Made by a program: the position numbers and the translations under genes. Below, in pieces: positions 35,324 to 43,124 of a DNA stretch of 64,000 nt (its first letter is position 1; the number at the start of each line of letters is the position of its first letter). Where the stretch lies: assembly GCA_026874595.1 (NCBI GenBank), contig CM049318.1:31964956-32028955 (forward strand). Reading direction: 5' to 3'. The DNA comes from Sipunculus nudus (taxonomy: Eukaryota; Annelida; Sipuncula; Golfingiida; Sipunculidae). A model generated the notes under the pieces. It saw nothing but the letters and a program-made list of their open reading frames with translations, had not been told where the DNA came from and searched no databases.

Positions 35324-38173
35324 CTAAGTGGTATATTCTAAGGTGCAAGTGTGTGCCACGGCAGGAATAGTTTTATTTTGTAAGGAAACCGAGTCAACAT
35401 GTTGTCGATGGAAGCATTCCGCCACGGTCATTGCTGATAAAATGTACGTCTTAGGAGGAAGACCTGTAAAACGTAAAGATTTCATTCATGTGTATGACCA
35501 CTACACAAACAGCTGGCACAAACAACATGTTAATGAAGACTGTCCAGCCTCACTGTATAGACACAGTGCAGGTAGTATTATGTTTTCTAATTATGATGCT
35601 TATTTATTTCACCGTTCAACCAAAACTGTTTTCAAGATATTATATTTCACAAAAGAATATGTGATATGAGCTTCCATTTACCATTCTTACTCATATTATT
35701 TTTTTATACAACCAAGTTTTACGGAACTTCCTGCTATACTGAAATTATCACAATATTAATAAACAATGAAACAAAGATAAGGAATTTTAATTGTTAATTC
35801 TATCGAGGGGAGAGGTTAATTTAGCACAGGGGTACTTAGGGTACATTTCACCGCAAAAAGAGTTATGCATGTCATTGTTGTCTTTAGCCATAAAACTTAA
35901 TGAAGTTAATTTATATATCCAGTCGTCAATCAGCTTTTCTTAAAAAGTTGACCTAACTTCTCTTATATGTTGTAGCAGCGCATGGTGATGGGATTTTTAT
36001 CTTTGGAGGATATATCCATGGGGAAGGCCCATCAAACAAGTTATACCATTATAACACATGTTAGTACTGAAACATATGGAGTGAACATTTTGTTTTAACA
36101 TTTTGTCTTTAATGTCTAAACACATGACTGCTCTATGTCTTATTGAAATCATGTGTTTATTGTATTATAAAACTGGTATGTTAATGCGCGTTTTGTATCA
36201 AGGAGCTTTTATGCGATGGAGGTTTAACTTAATTGTCACAACCTAACTCACAGCACTGTTCCGTTTTATACAACTTTGACACTGGGCTGGGTGTTTCTGA
36301 CGGGAACAGCGGCCGACCGGTAAATCAGGTTACTGTTGGTAACACACAGGATTTATGTAGGCTTTGCATATGAAAAGACAAGTTTATTATATTTAATTAT
36401 GCGCAGAATTTACGGCCGGTGAGACATGTATAGGAACATACATCTCGGTTCGAGATATTTTTTTGTGTAGGTTCTATTGGAAAAAAAAACTTTTGTTTTA
36501 ATTTGATTTTTCAAAGTGTCCCGCCAGTTGCTTATTCGGTCGAGCTAATATATGACTGCATTGGGCCAACAAAAAATTTGGAACCAGTGGTTCCAATGGC
36601 TATGTGATCAGTGTATTGCATAAGGCTACTCATTTGTCCCGTCTTTGGATGGGTTTTAATGTCCATGAGTAAATCCTCCAATCCGCAGGTGTAATCTCCT
36701 CATATTTTACGCCTTGGATGTATCTTGCATGAATGAAAACATTCATCTCAACCACTTATGTGGGAGATGGGATATCATAAATTTGTTACGCATGCCATCA
36801 GCAGAGTCATTTTCCATGAGAAATGTTGCTAAGTCCTACTGTTTTAGCATCAGTGCCTTCAAGATGACCTGGTTTTATGATTACATGTTCATCTCCTGTA
36901 ACGTAATATTGATTGACTGTCGTTAAATATAGGGCAACAAACACAAGTCGTTCAAGTTAGTAAAAACGTATAGATGGTAATGCTTTCATAGTTATTCACA
37001 GCGGGGAGTCAAGCTGATAGTTTTTTCCATTTGTCAGTTGTATAGTCCGTTTCGGTATAATGGTTTCTAAAAACTTTTACCAACTAAATCGGAGAAATAT
37101 CGATTAGGTTATCCGTCATGAGCGACGGCCTGTATGATTCTACGCTTTATGTCTGTAATGATGTTATCGAACGGTAAATGTGTCCCTATGTAAGAGTAAG
37201 AGGGATCCAATATAATTTGAAATAAATCCTCAGTAACATGTTGTGCATGACAAGGATTGTAAATATAGTCCCTCACTTTAAACCTTACCATTCAAAGGCA
37301 GACTGACTTAAGTTGGTCGTGTGCGCTCACCCCGTTTTTTAACACAAGCATATTGACTAGCATTGACCGTTACGAGCGCAACATGTGTCACATAGTAGGC
37401 TCGCAATTCCTTTTAAAATTGAAAAAGCAAAATCTCATATCAAAATGTAACCCTGGTTCAAAACATATTTTCTAAAATATTTCTCGAAATACCAGTTACA
37501 AAAAGTAATCTACATTTGAAATTAATATGTTAATATCTACATATATTTGCATACAGTCCTTCGGAAAGAACAGAATAGGTAAATAGTTACACTATTTTAT
37601 AATGAATTCCATACAAAACAAAATTGGTGAAATGTTGGGCATGTCATTTATATATATATATAAAATTTATCCTGTATCATACAGCAAGTCACACATGGAC
37701 AGAGATCAAAGACCTAGAAAACCAGCCATCACCGAGATATGCCCATGTTGGTCTCATAATCCAGGAGAAACTGATCGTATTTGGGTAATCATAAATTCTT
37801 GTGATTTTATTTTATTTCTTGTCTCCTGATTTATTCAGACAGACTTAGGGTCACTCCATACGGAATATATAACCAGAAAAGTGCCTCCTTCTCTCTGTTG
37901 TTAAAAGTTAATTCAAAGAATCATCTGGCATTTTGTTTAGTTATATGCCTGGTACATTATAAGTCATCTTTAATTATGTGAAAATTTCTATTTATGTAAT
38001 GTTTATTGAAATGAATATTATATATTATATTCATTTTGCTTGTTATGTATTATATTTAACATGTTAAAAGGCACGAAGAGAGGATACCTTTTAATGTTGT
38101 ACTTTCACAAAGGTCAAGCAATTTTCCAAACATTGGATAACTCTGTTTATTCGATTATTGATTATTTGAATAG

Positions 38174-38224
<51 letters not shown>

Positions 38225-38325
38225 AATAGCTATTTTGGTTCATTGTGTATAGATGAAAATGGTATACACAGAAAAGTCGGTTCCCACCGTAAGTGAATCG
38301 ACTTTTCTGCTAAACCATTTCCATG

Positions 38326-38385
<60 letters not shown>

Positions 38386-39151
38386 ACCGTTATATGATAT
38401 ATGTATATATGCATATCGCTTTGCTTTTAGAGGTTATCCAGGAGGAAAAAGCAATCGTGATCTACATGTTGCCGATTTAAGTATGTACCTCCGTTTTTCT
38501 TACAATATCTTTGTGTTACAGGTTCTGAACCATAACTTTGTACGAACATGTTTTTTTACAAAGGTTTAAAGTATGCGAGACAAGTTTAATGAATATTAGG
38601 TCGAATAGAACGTATTACTTTAAGATCCTTTTTTTACGAAAGCGGCTATTGGACATAACACGCCAGGTGTATCTGCGGAACAGCGAAACCTCATATTGGC
38701 AGAGCCATGTAAGGTTTCAAAAACAGATGCTAAAGTAACAGAGAAACACAGAATCCATTATGCGGAAACTAATCAAGATGAATCCATGATCCCTACAACG
38801 TCACCTAACAAGCACAGACAGGTCAGCCTCAGGCCAATGCATTATATTCACATTATTTCTGTCTTGACTGAAAAGCTCTAGACTTTATCCAGGCCTTCAG
38901 TGAAACATGAACTGCATTTTAATATAGTTAGACATGTATATTGAGTACACATGTTCTTCCCTTCTACAAAGATACTAAAATGAACTCTCGGACTGGTAAC
39001 ATCTAAAATATGTAATACTCCGACACTATAATATTATGTTGTCTTGGCGTGGCACATGGCACTAATTCACTCTTAAATCTGCATGTTTCATGATTTAATA
39101 ATAATTAATATATTAATTCAGGGTCCCGCCATACAAGGCTTTGTATCATGG

Positions 39152-39194
<43 letters not shown>

Positions 39195-39670
39195 AAATAC
39201 ATTGTTTCTGGCATACCGGAATTTTCGGCACATTGTCATTCTACCGTATATTAACTACTACTGACCACTTACCACCCTTGTGTGATAATATAAATGGTGT
39301 TTAAATCTGAATGGTGTCACTCTTCATCTTAACATAGATATCTTTATATATATATATATCGTATTTTTTCACGAAGACTTGTACAGCCGGATATGAATCA
39401 TCTCGATCAGATATCACTATGTGTACCGAAAACTTCTACAGAAAACACAAGGCCGAGGTAAAGGATTGTTTTAATATAATCAATTCAGTGTGGTATGTAT
39501 TTCAAAGGTATTCTGTATATTCCTCTTCATTTAACTCGTAATTAATCCTCCCATGTTCGTTGGCATGATATTATAACAGATTAATATAGTGTTTATTATA
39601 TTCATTAGTTCTTTTTTCAACTGCATAATATTTGGCCAATTCAGAGAATATATATATACGAATATATATA

Positions 39671-39740
<70 letters not shown>

Positions 39741-41839
39741 CCACCATAGAGCTATCCTGTGAGATCCAAGGAAAAGGGATATGCACTTATCATCAATATA
39801 AACAAGGTCGATGGAGAAAAACTTGCACCCAGGGAAGGTAGCGAAAGAGACAAAGATATAATGAAAGAGCTCTTCGAGAATCTTGCATACAACGTGACAA
39901 CGCACGAGGATCTAGATTCTCCGGTGAGGATTTGTTTGTAGATGTTATTTCCCTTAATTTTTAACTTTAACTATTTACCGGACATCTACCCGAAACAGAG
40001 GCCATCGCTGATTATCCCATCGGCTACCAGCGAACTTGGAACGCAATATTCCGTATACCAAAGCCATTTCCATTAACACTTAAAGATCCGTTATGGAGTT
40101 TGTCTGTGTTCAGTGTTTTATGAGAGGTTAATAGCGGTTACCTTTAGCTGTTTTCACTACAAAAATGCAATAACTTAACAAAGTATATTTTTTTTGCCTC
40201 ACTAGGACTGGATCAATTATATACATAATAGAGAAGTTTTTATGATCGAAGCCTGATGCATGTCATGTAATCTCCGATAATGTTCATGAATATGATATGT
40301 TATGGCCTTAGACTAATCGTAGTTATGAATTCGTGCAATAGGATTGCTATTAAATGGTTTTTGGCCAAAGACTGAAGGATGTATTGTAATCGTGCTGGAG
40401 GGTTTTAGGCAACATGTTGTCACCTATGAATGAATGGTTGCTATATAATCTTGTTGTTGTATACCTAAGAAACATTAAATAGCGGAAGATTAATGACTGT
40501 TATGTAACCTTGCTTTAGAGTTTCTATAAACAAGTGAAGGAATTTGTAAACAAAGCGGAGAAAGGACGAGCGTCCAGTGTGTTTGTAGTTCTGATGGGCC
40601 ACGGTGGTTCAGTAGACCTGGAACAGATAATTATGCTCAGGGACGGGAAAAAGATACCAATAAGGAAACAAATGGAATATTTTTTCAACAGTACAGTGGC
40701 ACCCGGCTTGGCCTTGATACCAAAGATATTCATTATACAGGCATGCCAAGGACGTAAGTATATTAAGAGTTTTTTTATACAAATATTAAAATCACCAATC
40801 TTCTGGTATTCTCTTACAGAAAACACGTTTGTAATAAAAATGATGTATTTGTTTGATGATAAAGACTTTTGTATAGTTTTGCTTTAACCTATAAAACTCA
40901 TTCATAGCTGAGATTGATGAAGGGGTATACGTGAAGGTATTGTTTGAAGAGGTTCATGACATAGCAACAAGCCTTCGTGAGTCAGGCACAACCGCTGCAG
41001 CAACGATAAAAGTTGCTTCATTTGGCGAATACTTATTTGCAAATGCCTCGCAGCCGCGTAAGTAATACTGCCTGATCTAGTAAAAAGAGGATAGGCCGTG
41101 CAGGGCTGGCTTTCAAGACTGAATCAAGCGAATGTATTTCATTGTAGAATGTTATTCACCTAGTCTTCAGAATGACATACTTTCTGTGAATATATTAAAT
41201 TTATGACGGCATTGCACATCACCTTTTCTGCAGTAGTATAAATTATCAATATTTTAAGAAATTTCGTTCAATAATTTCATTTATATTCAAATGTAGCAAA
41301 ACATGTACCTTTTATATGCAGGAAAGGTTGCGATCAGAATAGTGGGCGTTGGGAGTTGGTTTATAGAAACCATATGTGATGTATTCCGTGAACAGGCAGC
41401 AACAAAACACGTAATCGAACTTTTCACTGAGGTGAGTGAGAGTTAAACTCGGTAATTTAAGGTATCCAATGTAAACAATATTTCCTAATAATTTTAAAGT
41501 CGTTTTCCTTGTTTATGATAAATCAGAGACTATTAGTTCATTATTCTCAAAAGTACGGTTAATACATGGACGCATACAGTCTTTACATTACAAAGAATGC
41601 TTACACCATATTTCAAAATGTATCAAATGTTGTATAACATTTTATTGATCACCAACTTGAATAAGCAATATGGCATGCTAAAATTTGGCAGAGAAATTAA
41701 CACATTTTATATTGCAAATTTGCAGGTTCGAAAACGTGTAAGTAAAAAAGACAATACGGGAAGTCTAGTGCAGTTTCCAGAGACAACTGACGGTCTATCC
41801 AAACCTTTCTTTATATTTCCTGGTATATACGAGAAGTAA
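20309..41839 (+). CDS. Kelch-repeat/caspase fusion protein, 15 exons, about 645 aa
   Basis: Seen: 15 exons join with matching phases at 20309-20453, 28250-28399, 31077-31198, 32026-32082, 35385-35571, 35976-36059, 37685-37784, 38431-38480, 38643-38821, 39377-39457, 39750-39923, 40519-40753, 40908-41057, 41322-41431 and 41726-41839. The total is 1,938 nt including TAA, with no internal stop. Residues 1-300 carry six kelch blades, each with a GG doublet (SFGG, LWGG, IFGG, VLGG, IFGG, VFGG) and most with a following Trp. Residues about 386-645 form a caspase domain: RSKEKGYALIIN strand, Arg413, GHGG (His471), QACQG (Cys519), EIDEGV, Arg577, GSWFIE, and a terminal FFIFPG strand. Known: caspases are Asp-directed cysteine proteases, and kelch propellers bind proteins. 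Inference: an active protease that the propeller directs to a partner. There is no DED or CARD. The start ATG has G at -3 and +4; a 5' UTR exon upstream is possible because an AG lies at 20305-20306. The alternative is two adjacent genes, but no stop or new start separates the halves. Confidence 0.85.
20498..20905 (+). repeat. Dispersed repeat R, copy 1 (empty site)
   Basis: Shares its left part (20507-20560) with 21857-21911 and the rest (20561 on) with 24067-24262. It includes a tandem duplication of about 129 bp: 20650-20776 and 20778-20905 both run from aataaagcagtcactgg to ttgcgtttcttaactg. It is uninterrupted at the point where copy 2 holds the Helitron. Confidence 0.7.
21478..21845 (-). 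pseudogene. Gypsy RNase H fragment
   Basis: A minus-strand ORF reads CGIIEGQPVVFTRRALDES, then CTQIEKACLEVLYAC and FHQYVYGNIF, the Gypsy RNase H signature with Asp-to-Asn type decay near VENGDH. The part 21636-21845 is a duplicate of 24263-24470. The two copies bracket the repeat-plus-Helitron block, and only this side continues into the RNase H core. Confidence 0.75.
21913..22223 (-). mobile_element. Inner 311-bp Helitron unit
   Basis: Starts with TCTATATATTAATAGCG on the minus strand (complement of 22207-22223) and shares the CTAG end. Its first 120 bp match 23945-24066. It is a complete short non-autonomous unit sitting at the 3' end of the longer one. Confidence 0.65.
22625..23620. mobile_element. 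Candidate TIR DNA transposon inside the Helitron
   Basis: Imperfect terminal inverted repeats of about 30 bp: GCAGTGTGTTAAACCCGG at left, and GTAGTGTGTAAAACCCG on the opposite strand at right, each preceded by a similar CACTG/TAGTG outer part. No ORF and no clear target duplication. The ends also contain ggatccc/ggtcc blocks. Superfamily not assigned. Confidence 0.4.
24263..26450 (-). mobile_element. Ty3/Gypsy retrotransposon remnant 1 (gag-pol, degenerate)
   Basis: Read on the minus strand from about 26450 down. A gag tail with a CCHC-type knuckle (CNKCNKPNHFAESF, about 25700-25760) is followed by RT motifs with TDWVNSIV, CLKPRDFNKHIKRKH and GARYFAILNC (about 25130-24960), HNKLTEAT and VFQRKISHIFE. 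YADGIFVFG stands for the YADDILVFG active site (about 24750). A palm/connection piece lies at 24470-24660, and an RNase H start (WTWCGII..GQPVVLTSRA) at 24260-24340. Many frameshifts and stops interrupt it. No LTRs were identified. It sits in intron 1 of the kelch-caspase gene in antisense orientation. Confidence 0.75.
27357..27420. repeat. (AT)n in intron 1
   Basis: About 64 bp, at the 3' end of SINE copy 3. Confidence 0.95.
27440..27700 (-). mobile_element. tRNA-derived SINE, copy 3
   Basis: Minus strand: tgtggtctagagatagaac (A box area), agttgtggcttcatatctc (decayed B box), gcagcggtgagctt, ggtgagcgttctg, accgtgtatcaatctca, and the 3' hairpin cctggatggcatcagg. The order matches copy 1 along its length. 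Its 3' end runs into an (AT)n tract at 27357-27420. Confidence 0.6.
28250..28399 (+). CDS. Kelch-caspase exon 2 (kelch blade 2)
   Basis: 150 nt between the acceptor ggtaaccag and the donor gtatga, entered and left in phase 1. It carries YKWRN closing blade 1, then RWSHTTV and KVYLWGG, ending in LWCFDL. The intron before it is 7.8 kb, the longest in the gene, because of nested transposons. Confidence 0.87.
28409..28464. repeat. (AT)n in intron 2
   Basis: Begins 10 bp after the exon 2 donor. Confidence 0.95.
29714..29895 (+). pseudogene. THAP-like C2CH zinc-finger remnant in intron 2
   Basis: Seen: after an ATG the sequence reads as Lys-Lys-Cys-Val-Leu, then shifts frame and continues as GTCNSDSRYKHKDHLKRTD, PFQKPKTNLDKSK and PHHQLNVDKIDKYKYICIK. 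This resembles the THAP-type C-x-x-x-x-C start, F-P-K-P motif and C-terminal C-x-x-H region found in many invertebrate host and transposon proteins. An apparent 2-base insertion after the fourth or fifth codon breaks the frame. The stretch that normally holds the conserved Trp is missing. A donor-like aag|gtatgt follows at 29896. Inference: a degraded exon of a THAP gene or transposon inserted in the host intron. It is not part of the kelch-caspase message. Confidence 0.5.
30758..30822. repeat. (AT)n in intron 2
   Basis: About 65 bp, 254 bp before exon 3. Confidence 0.95.
31077..31198 (+). CDS. Kelch-caspase exon 3 (kelch blade 3)
   Basis: 122 nt after a pyrimidine-rich acceptor (cttgtctttag) with donor gtatgt; enters phase 1 and leaves phase 0. 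It encodes TEHWSRP, then GPEARWCHSACV and MIIFGG. The R-x-x-H and GG spacing matches the other blades. Confidence 0.87.
31629..31696. repeat. (AT)n in intron 3
   Basis: Preceded by ataaat variants. Confidence 0.95.
32026..32082 (+). CDS. Kelch-caspase exon 4 (end of blade 3)
   Basis: 57-nt micro-exon, phase 0 on both sides, acceptor ctgtttcag and donor gtgagt. It encodes DKCKDLWILNLNTYKWRKP, the D-L-W...L-N-x-x-x-x-W signature that closes a kelch blade. Confidence 0.85.
32890..34590 (-). mobile_element. Ty3/Gypsy retrotransposon remnant 2
   Basis: Minus strand: the gag core (HRSCEFGTYLNERLMDQLV, CETIKRRLLPERVLTL) is at 34340-34580, and a decayed knuckle region (LCNACHRRGQLECVCRS) at 34130-34190. 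An RT/palm piece (KCIFIVVEVTYLG, NGINPGKRIE, HEAPPRVVRMNAF) is at 33270-33445, and an integrase C-terminal piece (FRNMLHDTTGKTSA, FGRKLP) at about 33030-33130. Protease, most of RT, RNase H and most of integrase are deleted. It is antisense in intron 4 of the kelch-caspase gene. It differs from remnant 1 in gag. Confidence 0.7.
35277..35320. repeat. (AT)n in intron 4
   Basis: Ends 64 bp before the exon 5 acceptor, close to the branch-point zone. Confidence 0.95.
35385..35571 (+). CDS. Kelch-caspase exon 5 (kelch blade 4)
   Basis: 187 nt, acceptor ttttattttgtaag, donor gtagta; enters phase 0 and leaves phase 1. It encodes CRWKHSATV, MYVLGG, FIHVYDHYTNSWHKQ and LYRHSA. A more upstream AG at 35363 would meet an in-frame TAG at once, so 35385 is chosen. 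Confidence 0.85.
35976..36059 (+). CDS. Kelch-caspase exon 6 (kelch blade 5)
   Basis: 84 nt encoding HGDGIFIFGG and NKLYHYNT. The acceptor is a tandem NAGNAG (tagcag): splicing at the first AG adds one alanine relative to the second. Donor gttagt, phase 1. The codon that continues into exon 7 gives Ser, followed by SHTWTEI. Confidence 0.83.
37685..37784 (+). CDS. Kelch-caspase exon 7 (blade 5 end, blade 6 start)
   Basis: 100 nt, acceptor gtatcatacag, donor gtaatc; enters phase 1 and leaves phase 2. It encodes SHTWTEIKDL, then PSPRYAHVG and KLIVFG. The second Gly of the blade 6 doublet is completed by exon 8. Confidence 0.87.
38178..38221. repeat. (AT)n in intron 7, first
   Basis: Flanked on both sides by ttgaatagct, which looks like a short direct repeat around the tract. 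Confidence 0.95.
38330..38381. repeat. (AT)n in intron 7, second
   Basis: Ends 49 bp before the exon 8 acceptor. Confidence 0.95.
38431..38480 (+). CDS. Kelch-caspase exon 8 (kelch blade 6)
   Basis: 50 nt after acceptor ttgcttttag, donor gtatgt; enters phase 2 and leaves phase 1. It encodes GGYPGGKSNRDLHVADL and completes the sixth GG doublet. It lies just after a 52-bp (AT)n tract in intron 7. Confidence 0.85.
38643..38821 (+). CDS. Kelch-caspase exon 9 (inter-domain linker)
   Basis: No homology is recognised. The chosen acceptor (38641-38642) has the best pyrimidine tract. AGs at 38665-38666 and 38701-38702 are also in frame and would shorten the exon by 24 or 60 nt. The frame stays open to the donor gtcagc after Gln358. 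The encoded linker is polar (VSKTDAKVTEKH, then TTSPNKHRQ), as expected for a flexible hinge. This is the least certain exon in the model. Confidence 0.6.
39153..39192. repeat. (AT)n in intron 9
   Basis: 40 bp. Confidence 0.95.
39377..39457 (+). CDS. Kelch-caspase exon 10 (pre-caspase segment)
   Basis: 81 nt, phase 0 on both sides, acceptor tattttttcacgaag, donor gtaaag. It ends in ENFYRKHKAE, which resembles the short segment that often precedes the first strand of a caspase p20 subunit. It joins directly to SYPVRSKEKG of exon 11. Confidence 0.75.
39648..39738. repeat. (AT)n in intron 10
   Basis: About 90 bp, reaching to within 12 bp of the exon 11 acceptor, so it occupies the usual polypyrimidine and branch-point position. 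Confidence 0.95.
39750..39923 (+). CDS. Kelch-caspase exon 11 (caspase p20, N-terminal half)
   Basis: 174 nt, phase 0 on both sides, donor gtgagg. It encodes RSKEKGYALIININ, the first beta strand of the caspase fold, then LAPREGSERD, where Arg413 matches the S1-pocket arginine (R-x-G-S/T) of caspases. LFENLAYNVTTHEDL follows, the usual helix and strand. The acceptor lies 11 nt after a 90-bp (AT)n tract. Confidence 0.9.
40519..40753 (+). CDS. Kelch-caspase exon 12 (caspase p20 catalytic residues)
   Basis: 235 nt, acceptor cttgctttag, donor gtaagt, leaves phase 1. It encodes VFVVLMGHGG with the catalytic His471 and IFIIQACQG with the nucleophile Cys519. QACQG is a permitted caspase pentapeptide. 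The Arg-to-His interval (58 residues) is almost that of caspase-3 (57). The His-to-Cys interval is 48 against 42. Confidence 0.93.
40908..41057 (+). CDS. Kelch-caspase exon 13 (p20/p10 linker)
   Basis: 150 nt, phase 1 on both sides, acceptor cattcatag, donor gtaagt. It begins PEIDEGV, matching the Asp after the active-site pentapeptide in caspases. LFEEVHDIATSLRESG follows, where Asp in EVHD could be an internal processing site (inference). The Cys-to-Arg577 interval is about 14 residues longer than in caspase-3. Confidence 0.85.
41322..41431 (+). CDS. Kelch-caspase exon 14 (caspase p10)
   Basis: 110 nt, acceptor ttttatatgcag, donor gtgagt. It encodes AIRIVGVGSWFIETICDVF. Arg577 lies five residues before GSW, the same spacing as in R-N-P-K-R-G-S-W of typical caspases. 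KHVIELFTE follows. Confidence 0.92.
41726..41839 (+). CDS. Kelch-caspase exon 15 (p10 end and stop)
   Basis: 114 nt including TAA, acceptor aaatttgcag, phase 0. It encodes VRKRVSKKDN, then SKPFFIFPGIYEK and the stop. The terminal F-F-x-F-P-G strand is the standard caspase C-terminus. Exact ending at this strand supports a complete domain. Confidence 0.92.
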   Translation, partial: VRKRVSKKDNTGSLVQFPETTDGLSKPFFIFPGIYEK

Positions 41840-42326
41840 AGGCAAAACACGGAACCCGTTTCGAATCAATTTTGTTATGCCTTTACATTAGGCTCAAGTA
41901 TCCAGTACTGGTTCAGCGATGTAGTATTAAGGGCAAAATTTTGATATGTTACTGTTACATGTGATAACAGGTGAACCAAATTCGACAATAAGAGTTTATT
42001 TTGATTATGGTTACATGGCAAGAGTTTTATGCATTTTTTATTGATAAAAATACCTCTGTTATGCGAGATGATACTGAGTGAAATCCTCTGGAATAAGTAT
42101 GTCCATCGTGATTTCTTTGCTGGCTTTTTATAGAAGTGGGTTATTATAAAGAGAAGATTTGGGACAACCTATAGTTGTATGCAAGCTATTCACAGTTAAC
42201 TGTTTTGCGGCAAAAACAGTGCTATTTCTTTACATCTTTAAGGACCTACTATAGTGGGTTAGTATGACAACTGAACTTTTCATATCCTAAATTAAGAAAC
42301 TCCAAAATCTGTATTCGGGTCCTAGA

Positions 42327-42332
42327 AATAAA
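42327..42332 (+). other. Possible polyadenylation signal of the kelch-caspase gene
   Basis: An AATAAA word 488 nt after the stop codon. In DNA this AT-rich the word is expected by chance, so this is only a candidate 3' end. Confidence 0.25.
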
Positions 42333-43049
42333 TACTTTTTTCAAATTAAAGGAGTTTAAGATATTTGTTCAATATTACGTAATGGACAAAACATCATTCG
42401 ATACAGAGTAATCCTTCTGAATTGACCAGCTTATAAGATAACAAATAAGATCAAGTGTGTCTGTGTGTGACAACCACGTGTCAATTGTTTTGTGACGTTA
42501 TTGGGATATAGCCCGTTTCAAGATAAAGATATTGACAGACATGCAGAAATAGTCAAACGCACAAATAACATAACGAAATCCTCCAAATTATCCAAATTAA
42601 TATTTTATCAGTTTCACACGTTTAATGCAACAATATGCAAGAGGTCAATAACTAAAGAGATGGATTTGCAAAAAAATCAAAAAAAATATACGTCACATTA
42701 CAACAAAATAAGGATTCTGATCTTAGTAATATTTCTTTAGATTTGTTTGGGCTGATTTCTTTAGGCAAACGGGTATATTTTACGAAGACGCATATGTGTA
42801 TCATTTGGTCGCAGAATGCGACATATTTAGAGAGCAAGTTTATAGTGTCTATTTTCATTTTTAAGTTTGTCCTTTTTAAACGCAGGGGTTCGAAGAATAG
42901 CCGAAATTCTCCTTTGCCCGAAAATCATGTAAAGCACATTTTTGGTTGGGAATTTTGCTGACCTGAGCCCAACAAACGGGCAGCTAAAGGATAGGACGAA
43001 CCAAGGCAGCCTGACAATACCTAATTGAAGCAACTGACATAAGCAGTAC

Positions 43050-43124
<75 letters not shown>

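Noticed and set aside
35341-35384. Upstream start of exon 5 at the AG near 35363
   Set aside because: The required phase 0 meets TAG in the second codon. The acceptor at 35383-35384 keeps the frame and the kelch spacing.
36600-36930. Possible transposon protein remnant on the minus strand (fragments such as GDEHVIIKPGHL)
   Set aside because: The resemblance is short and broken by stops; I could not assign a family.
39531-39905. Ile-Tyr repeat ORFs, here and at 167-469, 13145-13406, 27333-27631, 28396-28620, 38040-38569 and 42827-43132
   Set aside because: Translations of (AT)n microsatellites.
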